A DNA stretch of 37,106 nucleotides from Tritrichomonas foetus (taxonomy: Eukaryota > Parabasalia > Tritrichomonadida > Tritrichomonadidae): positions 52,725 to 89,830 of the forward strand of contig MLAK01000622.1 of the NCBI GenBank assembly GCA_001839685.1, in the 5' to 3' direction. Under the pieces are notes generated by a model. It made no database searches, was not told the DNA's origin, and saw only the letters and a list, made by a program, of their open reading frames with translations. The position numbers and the translations under genes were made by a program. Of the stretch, positions 27,387 through 36,922 are shown one piece after another (positions within the stretch are counted from its first letter, which is position 1; every line of letters begins with the position of its first letter).

Positions 27387-29990
27387 TTAATCTAATGGCT
27401 TACTATAGCGCTTGTTTTTCGGAATATGCCTCATAGTTGCATGCCTTTTTTTCATATGTGGTATTGTAGATTCTCTTCGATGTCTTGTAGATAAAATTTT
27501 ATTAAGAGTAGTAGAAATATAGTATTTTTGTGGAAAATAAACATGATCATGTAAAACTATATTCATCATCATTCCATGGGATTTTATTGAATAGTGAGGA
27601 ACTATTAATTCTAAAGCTTGACTACCTCCTTCAAGTAATGAAGAAAAATAAATTGGATTATTTGATAAAACCCCTGTTTTTATGTATGTAAAAAATTTTA
27701 AGAACCCTAACTGCGCAAATATTGGCGGGTTTTTAAGTGCATTCTGGAAACATATTTCAAAAATGCCCCCACTTGCAACAAAAGAGGTAAATAGCCGATT
27801 TTTGATCAATAATGATATTAATAGCTTATAAGAATGATCTTGAATAATCTGAGATCCTTTTTGAATCATATCAAAAATAAATTTGAAGTTCTCTCCACAC
27901 ATCGAAATGAAATTGTTGGCTCCTGGGGATGATATCAGAACTCTTATGGAATCTAATATAAGAACCAAGTATTGATCTTTTGGTTTTATATCTATGATAG
28001 AAAATACGATTGATAAAGATTGAGATATGATGTCTGCAGAGTTATTCTTATTCCTGCTTATAAAACGACAAATGTTAAATATTAAAAGATAATAATCATT
28101 TCTTTCAGCATCAGGAAGTAATTGAACGATTTTTGAGAGTATTCGCATCGAATGTTGAGAGTTGTTTTCCTTATCAATTGCATATTGATGTAAAAGAATA
28201 ACAAATTCAATTACATTGGATGTTAATTTTAGAAAATCATTTGATTGCAGTTCATCTAACCGATCACAAAATACTGGGAATAATAAATGAATAAACTTTG
28301 AATTTGTAAAAAGAATCTTTTGTAAAACTAACAAATTAGTATTAGATACAATACTTAATGATGAGATAAAATCAACAATACTATTACCATATTTTTCGAA
28401 AAAATATGAGGCTGATGATGCGTAGCAAGTAATCAGATAAATCAATTCAATCACTACAGGAGCAGTTCGATGGTTGATCGAAGAATTAAACCATTTAATC
28501 AATGAATCTACTCCTAGTTTTATGATTTGGTCCATTTGTATTCTTGTTGCTTCATATCTTTTCTTAATAACCAAATATGAAAATTTATATTTCTCCATTT
28601 TCATTTCCAAAAACTTAATAAGCACATAGGTATAACTTTGTTCAATGAGAACCTTATAGATGTGAATTACAATTTGATTTTCTTCCTTTGAATCCATAAT
28701 TTTATTTAGTTTATGGAGATAATTTTTTGGAAGATAAGCCTTTGAGGGTGAAAAAAGATTTATTACTCTTGCACAGTTTTCTAATATCACAATATCATTT
28801 AAAAAAAGAATTTGATCAGTTGTTCTTTTATCATTTAAATATTTGATTAAATGGATAAATAGTGAATATTTAAATGCTATTGAGTCACTTAAAGGATTCT
28901 TAATACATTTAATGAAGTATGATCTTTCTTTCATATCATCAAATAAGACAAATTCGGGACATGAAATTAGCTGCTTATAATGCTTAAATTTCAGAATATT
29001 AAAACTGTCAATATCATCATCATTCACAGAAGCAAAATTTGTATATTGTGTTTCGTTGTTTTTATTTCTATCTAATCTTGTCGATAGTTCCAATGTGTTA
29101 ACAACTTCGCCTAATTTCTCAAAATTAGTTTCTGATGAAAGACAATGTGAAAATAATATCTTTCGTGATTCCCAAAAATTGATCACATTTTCCGAATCAA
29201 GACAAGTCCTTTTAAAGGAAGGTGTGCGAAGTAATTCTGTTATATTGGAATAATTCTTCATTTCCATAGATAAAATTGAATTATTATTTTCATCCTGATA
29301 TTTAATTAAAGTATCACTTTGTGATTTGAAGATATATATTTTGCTATTTGATTCATCATTTAATGAAATATTTAAGGTATCTTTCATCGTGTCAGGATGA
29401 GGAACAATTTTTCCTTTCTTTTGAAAAATGAGAAACCATTTATTGATTGCTTTTTCGAATGAATTGTAGTCTTGATAAATGTATGGTTCCGGTTTTGGTG
29501 ATATAAAGATTCCATTCCAGGGTGTTTCGTCCGAAATATGAGAGATAATGGGTATTTCTTGACCTCTTGGTCCCAAAATCGGAAATTTTTCTGATTCTGT
29601 AAAAAGTGATCCTTCTCGAATGATGTTTAGAAGATAAAGATAATTTTCTGGATACAAGTGTGTATGATTAACATCGAATGTCTTTGCAGCAATTCTATTA
29701 GCGTTTGACATTCGTATTTTTTCTTGGGCTGATGGAACATGCGGTTTTGATGGTTTCCGATAACTAAAGCTTAATGGTAATGGAAAGAGAAAGTGATGCT
29801 GAATTTGTCTATCAATACATTCCTTCCATTTTTCGGCTTCTTTCATATAGTTTTTAAAACTATCGGCAGAATTTGGCATTGGAAAAGAATTCATGCTTAT
29901 TTGATTGCTATCATTACAGTTGTCAAAATTACTGTTGTACCAGCATGTTTGTGAAATTGGGTAAAAAAGTATTGCTTCCTCATCATCCAT
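27387..29990 (-). CDS. Helical-repeat (ARM-like) protein of unknown function
   Basis: 867 residues, ATG at 29988-29990. The N-terminal 300 residues are polar with conserved-looking segments (KEAEKWKECIDRQIQHHFLF, YNSFEKAINKWFLIFQKKGK). From about 330 to 820 the sequence is a continuous series of amphipathic helices rich in Leu, Ile and Phe, such as VLQKILFTNSKFIHLLFPVF and NVIEFVILLHQYAI, as in Armadillo/HEAT solenoids. The C-terminus is basic and His/Arg-rich (HRRESTIPHMKKRHATMRHI). There is no signal peptide, membrane segment or catalytic motif. Long solenoid proteins of this style occur in trichomonads, but I cannot name the family. Probably a cytosolic scaffold. Confidence 0.8.
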   Translation of the reverse strand: MDDEEAILFYPISQTCWYNSNFDNCNDSNQISMNSFPMPNSADSFKNYMKEAEKWKECIDRQIQHHFLFPLPLSFSYRKPSKPHVPSAQEKIRMSNANRIAAKTFDVNHTHLYPENYLYLLNIIREGSLFTESEKFPILGPRGQEIPIISHISDETPWNGIFISPKPEPYIYQDYNSFEKAINKWFLIFQKKGKIVPHPDTMKDTLNISLNDESNSKIYIFKSQSDTLIKYQDENNNSILSMEMKNYSNITELLRTPSFKRTCLDSENVINFWESRKILFSHCLSSETNFEKLGEVVNTLELSTRLDRNKNNETQYTNFASVNDDDIDSFNILKFKHYKQLISCPEFVLFDDMKERSYFIKCIKNPLSDSIAFKYSLFIHLIKYLNDKRTTDQILFLNDIVILENCARVINLFSPSKAYLPKNYLHKLNKIMDSKEENQIVIHIYKVLIEQSYTYVLIKFLEMKMEKYKFSYLVIKKRYEATRIQMDQIIKLGVDSLIKWFNSSINHRTAPVVIELIYLITCYASSASYFFEKYGNSIVDFISSLSIVSNTNLLVLQKILFTNSKFIHLLFPVFCDRLDELQSNDFLKLTSNVIEFVILLHQYAIDKENNSQHSMRILSKIVQLLPDAERNDYYLLIFNICRFISRNKNNSADIISQSLSIVFSIIDIKPKDQYLVLILDSIRVLISSPGANNFISMCGENFKFIFDMIQKGSQIIQDHSYKLLISLLIKNRLFTSFVASGGIFEICFQNALKNPPIFAQLGFLKFFTYIKTGVLSNNPIYFSSLLEGGSQALELIVPHYSIKSHGMMMNIVLHDHVYFPQKYYISTTLNKILSTRHRRESTIPHMKKRHATMRHIPKNKRYSKPLD

Positions 29991-30499
29991 TGATTGAAAA
30001 TTGATTAAGAAATTTTCTTATCTTATTCAATGAAAGTTGATTCTAAGAAATGAAATAGATGATTGAAAATTTCTATTATTTCATGTATTTTTATCAAATA
30101 ATTTCTTTACAGTTGCCATTCACTTTGACACATAGAGAGGGGAATATTGTACCTCTCAACGAAATTGCACAGAAAATAATATTTAATTAAATCATTCAAT
30201 GAATGACTCATTATCAAAAAATTTGGATTCCAAAACTTTTTTATGGAATGAATAAAAGCTCACTAGAAGATAAACTTAAAAATGAAAACCATACTTACAA
30301 ATGTAAAATAAACAAAAAATACAAAATAAACAAAAAATACAAAATAAACAAAAAATACAAAATAAACAAAAAATACAAAATAAACAATCAAATGCAAAAA
30401 AACAAACATTTATTATATGCCAGTAAAATTAAAAGAGATCCAAAAGAAACATTAAAGCTAATATTACATACAAATATATTATAAATGATTCACAAATGA
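29991..30499. other. Intergenic region with minisatellite
   Basis: Spacer between two minus-strand genes. Its only structured feature is the 18-bp tandem repeat at 30305-30387. A 93-codon plus-strand frame (30203-30484) reads through the repeat as KYKINK units and is probably not a gene. Confidence 0.6.
30305..30387. repeat. 18-bp minisatellite, about 4.6 copies
   Basis: Unit AAAATAAACAAAAAATAC, four perfect copies (30305-30376) plus a partial fifth. The copies are identical, so expansion looks recent. No spacers, so not a CRISPR array. Confidence 0.95.
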
Positions 30500-31816
30500 T
30501 TAACAAATAATGCATGGTGAGCAACCATCCTCACGATCTTCTTCATCTTCTTGCATCCTTCTTTGTCTTTCTCTTTGCCGCCTTTCTTCCACCAATGCAG
30601 CTTCTGCTCGCCTTCTCTCTTCAACGTCGCTTGTTTCTCCCATGTCAAGAGGAATTGGAGAAAGAAGTTTCATTCGATCTTTCGAAAAGGTCTCCCACTC
30701 ATATTGATGAGAGGGAAAAGAGCATGTTTTGATAGCCTGCATAATCAAATTCGTGATCTGTGAATATTTTGGTTCATCTTCGTACCCAAGATTGAATATG
30801 AGGTCATAGATTGTTTTAAATTGAGGGGGGAAAGTTTTGCAGAGTTGTTCTTTTGTGAAGGAGCTTTTCATTCTTCGAACAAGCGTTTTATTATCACTTC
30901 CTGGCCATGGCGTCTGGCCAGTTGCCATTTCAATCATTGAATAAAACCAGGAAATTAAATCATCTCGCCGCGACAGTTCCTCCTCGTCGTGCGCGTGCAG
31001 AGATGCATATCTAACGGTTCCGGTATATCCCGGCTCACTGCGTGGCTGCTTGTGCGCTCCGGTGCCTTTTTTCACGTATGAACGAGATAATCCAAAATCA
31101 ATCAAAACAAGCGGTTTTTGGCGGTTAGGGCGTACCAAAAAGTTCCCCGGTTTGATGTCGCGATGAAGATAGCCCAGCTTGTGAAGCTCCTCTATGCATC
31201 GAATCATATGCAATCCGAGATGAAGGTATGAATACCTTGAGAAGCATTTGGTATCGGTCGCTTTGCGGAGTGTGCTGAGGGACGGCCCCAAAAGCTCCAT
31301 AATTAGATATCGATATTTATTGGTCGTTCCGGATTTAACGTATTTTGGGAAATAGTCACAAGTTTGAATATCTTTCAATATGGCGGTTTCCAATTTGAGT
31401 CCACTTTTTGGATTATTCAAATATTCGATCTTCATTGCGAAATGGCGGGTCTGGCGCACAGAATTCGTTAAATTCGAGCTGTTATGAGACAGGCTATTAT
31501 TACCGATGCTGTTGTGGTGAGTAGATAAGCTGGCGCGGTTATGCGTATTATATACATTTATCGGAGTAGTTTTGGGAGCAATTAGGCTTCCTGAGTGGTT
31601 AGGATTGATGTTCTGATTTGCGGAAAAAACCGGCTGAGTTTCGCGAATGTTTATGAGTGCATCCAGCGCAGATGGATCGAGAAGCGAATTATCGATATAA
31701 ACATCGTAAATCTGACCGTAACCACCTTCCCCGATTAGGCGGTCGACGTAATAATTATCAACTTTCGTCTTGTAAGTGAGAAAGGTACAACCGAAGTCTT
31801 CACTGTCTTCACTCAT
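30500..31816 (-). CDS. CK1/TTBK-family Ser/Thr kinase with CaaX-like C-terminus
   Basis: 438 residues, ATG at 31814-31816. The glycine loop is IGEGGYGQIY (28-37). An insert of about 80 residues rich in Asn, Ser and His (about 42-122) lies between beta strands 2 and 3. Lys129 is in FAMKIEYL, HRDIKPGNF is at 218-226, DFG at 240-242, and the activation segment ends GYTGTVRYASLHAH. This last motif plus RRDDLISWFYSMIEMATGQTPW is typical of the CK1 group and closest in style to tau-tubulin kinases. A charged Arg/Glu helix (394-430) is followed by GCSPCIIC: Cys435 starts a CaaX-like box (C-I-I-C) and Cys432 could be palmitoylated. Membrane attachment is therefore likely (inference), as in CK1-gamma. 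The gene is visibly GC-richer than its neighbours, especially at about 30960-31260. Confidence 0.93.
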   Translation of the reverse strand: MSEDSEDFGCTFLTYKTKVDNYYVDRLIGEGGYGQIYDVYIDNSLLDPSALDALINIRETQPVFSANQNINPNHSGSLIAPKTTPINVYNTHNRASLSTHHNSIGNNSLSHNSSNLTNSVRQTRHFAMKIEYLNNPKSGLKLETAILKDIQTCDYFPKYVKSGTTNKYRYLIMELLGPSLSTLRKATDTKCFSRYSYLHLGLHMIRCIEELHKLGYLHRDIKPGNFLVRPNRQKPLVLIDFGLSRSYVKKGTGAHKQPRSEPGYTGTVRYASLHAHDEEELSRRDDLISWFYSMIEMATGQTPWPGSDNKTLVRRMKSSFTKEQLCKTFPPQFKTIYDLIFNLGYEDEPKYSQITNLIMQAIKTCSFPSHQYEWETFSKDRMKLLSPIPLDMGETSDVEERRRAEAALVEERRQRERQRRMQEDEEDREDGCSPCIIC

Positions 31817-33074
31817 TTTTTATTTTCGTTTTTGGAATTTTATTATTGAATTTGAACATTGAATTAGGAAATTGAAAAGAGAATTTGAATATATTGAAAT
31901 ACAGATCTATCAAAAAATGAAAATATTCTCGGTTTTTTAAATGCTTTTGACAAAGTTTTTGCAAAAAGAAATTTTGATAACAATTAAACCGTTGAAAGAA
32001 TGTATTCAAATATTTGAATGTAAAGCAAATAATTAACTATCAAAATAAAATAAATCTTATGATAGTAAATTTATTTTAATTGATAGGAGAGATGAAAAGT
32101 AACATGACTTTACCGAGACAGAAATAGAATGACAAATTTTCGCTTTTTCCAGGGACTTTGGAAGACTAATTTGTAATTGGTTGTGAGAAAGGCAACTTTC
32201 TGGAATGATTATTTACTAGTCAAAAGATTGGAAATTCCTTTAACGACGATGAATACATTAATGATTTTTTTATCTCTTTTTTCATTGACTTCCTTTCAAC
32301 TTATTGAATGCATATTCAAAAAAGAAAAAAAATATTCCAATACATAAAAAATCTATGAAACTTTTGACGAAAGAGAATATTCTATTCACTTATTAAGACA
32401 AGTATTTATTAAACCATGCCATTTTCGTTATATCTGCTTCAAACTCTCATATTTTTTTTTAACAAAAGATTATTTTTATCTGAATTCAAAATCATTCAAA
32501 AGTTTACTATCTCATAACGTACATAACAAATTTCATTCAAATGGGTTTTTCTGAATCTCTTTTCAAAATTCATAAAATGATTATCTTCGAATTTTTATTT
32601 GGTGATTTCATAACTTTTAAAATTATTCGAGTAATTATCACAATTTCGATCTAAAGATCAATGAAAGTAGCCAAAAATAGATAGCGTTTCCAATAATTAT
32701 TTATTTCAATTTTATGAAATAAATAAGACGTTTGTGAGTATATCACAAAAATTCTGAGAAGATATTTCGAATTTCTTCAACTGAAATATATCTAAGTTTA
32801 CCCCATTTTAAACCAATTCTAATAATTCACTAGTATGATAAACAAATATATTAATAATAGCAATACCTGTATTACAAAATATAAAGTAGGAAACTTTTAT
32901 ATTCCAATATTTTTGCGTTTATTAATTATTTAATCAACCTTCAAATTGAGTAATCATTTGAATGAATAAACGATTATTTTTCTATCAAAAATTTATATCG
33001 AAATGTGTTACATACTGTGATCTTCAAAATGGCAACTTTCATGAATAACTTTAATTCTTGATATATGAGTAGAA

Positions 33075-33219
33075 CCAGAGTTTCCTGTAACATGATGGGT
33101 AAATTAGTTTTCTTTGAAAATATAAATTTTTCTTAAGAAGCGTTTCTATGTTGATGAACTTTTTCTAAAAGATTTCCAAAGATGTCTCAATTTTTCCATC
33201 ATTATACGGGAAACTCTGG
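33075..33219. mobile_element. MITE-like foldback element, copy 1
   Basis: 145 bp. It begins CCAGAGTTTCC and ends GGGAAACTCTGG, which are inverted repeats of each other. Over the outer 25 nt the arms agree at about 21 positions, and weaker inverted similarity continues inward (CTTTGAAAAT against CTTTGGAAAT). So the element could fold almost end to end. No coding capacity. I do not see a clear target-site duplication. Confidence 0.65.
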
Positions 33220-33428
33220 AATTGAACATTGAATCTATATCTTGTTTGCCCACAAAAATTGAATTCATTCCAACACATAATTCAAAACAAAATTGAATTT
33301 AAATGTTATCTGAATTATCTTTCACACAATTTCTATTTTGATCAATCCTCAACTACAATGAACAGTTCATTGTTCCTGTCCGTAAATTAATAAGAAAATT
33401 GTCCAGAACAAAAACATCAAAAGCATAA

Positions 33429-33578
33429 CCAGAGTTTCCCATAGTATGATTGATAAATTAATTTCCTTTGAAAATATAAATTATTCTTAAGAAAAGTTTC
33501 AATGTTAGCGAACTTTTCCTAATAGATTTCCAAAGATGTCTCAATTTTCCAATCAAAGTTGATATGAGAAACTTTGAA
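33429..33578. mobile_element. MITE-like foldback element, copy 2 (degenerate right end)
   Basis: Same orientation as copy 1 and roughly 80 percent alike over the first 120 bp by eye, including TTTGAAAATATAAATT and GATTTCCAAAGATGTCTCAA. The left end, CCAGAGTTTCCC, is intact. The right end (GAGAAACTTTGAA) still pairs with it but has mutated. No coding capacity. Confidence 0.6.
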
Positions 33579-33630
33579 GATAACCATAAATTCGACAATA
33601 TAAAATTTGATGACATACATTAATGTAACA

Positions 33631-33677
33631 AATTTAATTGTATTGGAAAAATGAGATTAATCGATTGAACAATTGTC
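33631..33677 (+). repeat. Long inverted repeat, left arm
   Basis: 47 nt, starting AATTTAATTGTATTGG and ending TTGAACAATTGTC. Its reverse complement matches 33853-33900 with about seven differences. The two arms enclose about 175 bp. Confidence 0.75.
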
Positions 33678-33852
33678 TAATAGTGATATATTTTAGATAT
33701 AATTGGAATGATTTTTTTCCCCATTTGTAATTCCCATCAAACTTTTTGATTTATTCACTCTGATCAAATGACTGTATCTTGTTGATAAATTCATAATTAT
33801 TTTGACAAATTTAACAATATATATCAGGATATCGAAACTTAATATTTATATT

Positions 33853-33900
33853 GACAATTGTTCAATCAATTAAACCCAATTTTCCAATACAATTGAATTT
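33853..33900 (-). repeat. Long inverted repeat, right arm, overlapping the end of the RhoGEF gene
   Basis: Starts GACAATTGTTCAATC and ends CCAATACAATTGAATTT, pairing with 33631-33677. The last nine codons and the TAA stop of the DH-PH-kelch gene (33870-33898) lie inside this arm. Confidence 0.75.
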
Positions 33901-36470
33901 GGATTATTTAACATATGTTCAAGCTGCTTGTCAAATTCCATTCTTTCCTTAATAAAAATACCTTCTTCTTTTCGTATTGTGACATGATATAGGCATGTAT
34001 TGAATTTCTTCTCTCTTGTGATTCCTCCACATAACCAAAATTCATTTTCATTACTACAGACACAAAATCCTTCAAGTTCAGGAACAATTTCAATTCCATC
34101 ATTTTTTGGAATTCTCCACAACCATGAATTTAAAGACATTTCATATGTGGTCGGATCATCATGAGTTGGAAGTCCAATAATTGAAGATCCAACATTAATA
34201 AAAGATGTTGTTTTTCTTGTCGTGCTCAAAGGTGATAGACCAGTTACATCAACAATATTGCAAGTCTTTTTATCTAATTTTAGGCAGAGAGTATTTTGAT
34301 TATTTTGACCCCCTACAATTAACGCAAAATTTTCATTCATTAAAAAAGTCTTATGATAAATAAGAGTTTTAGGAATAAATGACGTTAAAATTTCAATTTC
34401 TTCCCAGTTACAACTTGGCAAATTGAAAATAAACACTTGGAATTTTTCTGTTCCACCAACTAATAATAGTTTCTCTTTATTTATTGTCGTTAAAGTTAAA
34501 CCAAATCCTGGTGGAGGAGAAGTGTTCGTTCGGATTTTTTGCCAAATAGTTTTTTGGTTTTTCACTTTGGCAAAATCTTTCTCAAGACAAATTCTCCAAA
34601 AATCATTCATCCCAGTTTCGTCATCAGTTGTACCACCAAAAATATACATATATTGACCATTTGTTGTTGATGCAGCTTTATATCTTGGCGCTGGAACTTT
34701 TTTGTTAATTCCTTTTTCAGGTGGCATATAAAACTGGTTCATATTTTTTAGATTAAGCACCCACAAATGGCCACATGAAATACCAGATTTATCTTTTCCA
34801 CCATAAATAAAAATATGATTTTTTGCATAGCACATCGATGAATATTCTGAATAAGCTGGAAAATCATTTTTCAAAATTTCCCAATCAAGTGTTGAAACAT
34901 AATTTTTGGATAAAAATGATTTGGATACTTCTTGATATTTTATCATTAGTAATTCTCTTGTAAATGAATTTTCACATGTATATACAAAAGTATTTTCTCC
35001 TTTAAGTAGAATACCTGTTTGACCAATTGGCATCAATAGAACACAATCATAAGTAAGTGAGCAAATCACATTATAATTCATTATTGGATCATTTTGGTTG
35101 TTATTGCTAATAAGTCTGTTATTAGGTGAAACTTGCGCAATCCAAAGTTCTTCTTCAAAAAAGATAATTTCATACGTTTTTTTCGATCTTTTCATATAAA
35201 AATAACCCAATAAACGTCTTCCTGGTATTAGAATTTTTCCTTTTGAACAATTCATTATATTTTTGGAAATTTGAAGTAAATGCTCTTGATTTTCATGTTC
35301 TTTAACTTGATTATCAACTGATTTTGTAGATAAAGTGATATTAGAATGACATTTTCGAAGAGAAACATAGTCGGGATGATTTTTTGGTGTGTTTTTGAGG
35401 ATTTCATTTAATAAAATGCTGTAACGAGTGTTTCTTTGTACAATCTGGACAATAATACTTTCAAAATTGTGTGAATTTGCAAAATCTGTATTTCCAAAAT
35501 TATGAAACGTTTCTATCATTTTTGGATCTTTTGAAGCTTCTGTGACAATTAGTAACATTTCATTATACTTATTGATATATTGGGAGTAAATATATATATA
35601 TCGTGCATATTTATCAAAACATTGTCCAATTGGTGTCATATAATTAATTTTAATTGTTTCAAATTCTTGAACGATTTCTTTAGTGAAATTTTTGATGTTA
35701 ATTATAATATTTTGAAGTGTTTCATAGAATTCATTTTTGAGATATTTATTTTCGATTAATTTCTGGAAAACTGGTTCACAGAATTTATTAAAATCACATA
35801 AAAATGAATAGTATTTCTTTTCAGTATCAATTAATTCTTTGATAGGATTAATTCGTTTCTTCATTTCCTTGATAACTGATTCTGGACATGTAAATTTTAC
35901 ATAGTATTTTTGCTTTATCATATTTTTCAATAATATAATCGCTTCAAGATCATCTTCATCAGTGAAGATTTTCCCATTTTTAGAGAAAAATGTGAAGTTA
36001 CACGTTTTATCAACATTGTGAATACTCATTAAATTTTGTGTCATTGCTTTAAGATGAATATCATTGAAATTTAATGTAATGATAGCTTTATGCAAAAAAT
36101 CATCATTTTCAGAAATTATAATTAAAGGAAATTGTATGATAGGCTTATATTCCTTCACTTGATAAATATGTATATAAAAATTGAATTTTGGGCTTGTTTC
36201 TTTTCCGCCATTTTTGCAAGTTGGAAATTGAAACAAATCTGAACAAATTGTGAAAGGAATCACATCAAGTGGTGGAGTGATATTCAATCCATCAGGCCCA
36301 ATGATGGAGAGCTGCAAAATGCCTTTAAATGAAAATTTAAGATATATTTTTTTGATCAGTTCGTCCGTTGTGAGTTGATATACTTGACATGAAGGTTCAG
36401 TAAATCTCACATTATTTGGCTCGAAAAAAAATTGAACGACAGAATAGAAGGAGAAATACTTTGAATCCAT
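33870..36470 (-). CDS. RhoGEF (DH-PH) and kelch-repeat fusion protein
   Basis: 866 residues, ATG at 36468-36470. Residues 1-205 are an unassigned N-terminal region. A DH (RhoGEF) domain lies at about 209-395: IKELIDTEKKYYSFLCDF at its start and, near its end, VQRNTRYSILLNEILKNTP then NHPDY, which matches the conserved CR3 block (QR-x-x-RY-x-LL-x-E-x-LKNTP). A PH-like domain follows at about 410-515 (LLGYFYMKRSKKTYEIIFFE). From about 540 to 840 there are kelch blades with IFIYGG, MYIFGG, LLLVGG, ALIVGG and FWLCGG. The DH domain should activate a Rho/Rac GTPase, and the kelch propeller should bind a partner, perhaps actin or a scaffold. The C-terminal NSIVLENWV and the stop codon come from the inverted-repeat arm at 33853-33900. 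Confidence 0.9.
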   Translation of the reverse strand: MDSKYFSFYSVVQFFFEPNNVRFTEPSCQVYQLTTDELIKKIYLKFSFKGILQLSIIGPDGLNITPPLDVIPFTICSDLFQFPTCKNGGKETSPKFNFYIHIYQVKEYKPIIQFPLIIISENDDFLHKAIITLNFNDIHLKAMTQNLMSIHNVDKTCNFTFFSKNGKIFTDEDDLEAIILLKNMIKQKYYVKFTCPESVIKEMKKRINPIKELIDTEKKYYSFLCDFNKFCEPVFQKLIENKYLKNEFYETLQNIIINIKNFTKEIVQEFETIKINYMTPIGQCFDKYARYIYIYSQYINKYNEMLLIVTEASKDPKMIETFHNFGNTDFANSHNFESIIVQIVQRNTRYSILLNEILKNTPKNHPDYVSLRKCHSNITLSTKSVDNQVKEHENQEHLLQISKNIMNCSKGKILIPGRRLLGYFYMKRSKKTYEIIFFEEELWIAQVSPNNRLISNNNQNDPIMNYNVICSLTYDCVLLMPIGQTGILLKGENTFVYTCENSFTRELLMIKYQEVSKSFLSKNYVSTLDWEILKNDFPAYSEYSSMCYAKNHIFIYGGKDKSGISCGHLWVLNLKNMNQFYMPPEKGINKKVPAPRYKAASTTNGQYMYIFGGTTDDETGMNDFWRICLEKDFAKVKNQKTIWQKIRTNTSPPPGFGLTLTTINKEKLLLVGGTEKFQVFIFNLPSCNWEEIEILTSFIPKTLIYHKTFLMNENFALIVGGQNNQNTLCLKLDKKTCNIVDVTGLSPLSTTRKTTSFINVGSSIIGLPTHDDPTTYEMSLNSWLWRIPKNDGIEIVPELEGFCVCSNENEFWLCGGITREKKFNTCLYHVTIRKEEGIFIKERMEFDKQLEHMLNNPNSIVLENWV

Positions 36471-36922
36471 TTTTGAAAATGATTGAGAATTTATTTCTGT
36501 TAAATTTCATGTGATTATTTATAAATTTCTAAAGATTCAATGACGAATTATTGAATACATTATTCAGAATGTTCTTTGAAATTCCAAGTTTGTATAATCA
36601 CTCAAATCACAATTTATGAGACTTCTTTTGATAACTTTTTGATTAACTAAAGAGAAATAACGGGGCGATTTCTGGTCAAATCGATTGAATTAAAGTGCGG
36701 TTTTATTTATGAATATTTTTCGTTAATTTGACATTTCATTTGACCTTAAATGTTCACGTGCGATGAAAAAGGAGAACGTATGAAACTCCCCATTTGTCTT
36801 ATTTTGCTTAGATTTTGCAAATATTTATTTTAAAATGAGAAGAAAATATAGTCAAGAATTTTGCCTATTTGAATGACGTAAAATATTTTCTATGATACGA
36901 TAAATTACTTTTTTTGATAAAT
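36471..36922. other. Divergent intergenic region
   Basis: About 450 bp between the starts of the RhoGEF gene (-) and the right-edge gene (+). It should hold both promoters. Apart from the possible initiator at 36478-36482 I see nothing specific. Confidence 0.5.
36478..36482 (-). promoter_or_regulatory. Possible Inr (TCATT) of the RhoGEF gene
   Basis: On the coding strand TCATT lies about 10 nt before the ATG, fitting the trichomonad initiator TCA(Y)(W) and the very short 5' leaders typical of these organisms. The motif is short and AT-rich context makes chance matches common. Confidence 0.35.

Larger units (their letters stand above)
31817..33869. other. 2-kb gene-free region with foldback elements
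   Basis: No reading frame beyond about 66 codons and no RNA gene. The right half holds two related foldback elements (33075-33219 and 33429-33578) and the left arm of a longer inverted repeat (33631-33677). The left half (31817-33070) is AT-rich with nothing I can name. Confidence 0.7.

Noticed and set aside
30305..30387. CRISPR-like array
   Set aside because: Units are directly adjacent with no spacers, and the window is eukaryotic.
30203..30484. 93-codon frame with KYKINK repeats
   Set aside because: Its only regularity comes from the 18-bp minisatellite; there is no domain or other support, and the flanks look non-coding.
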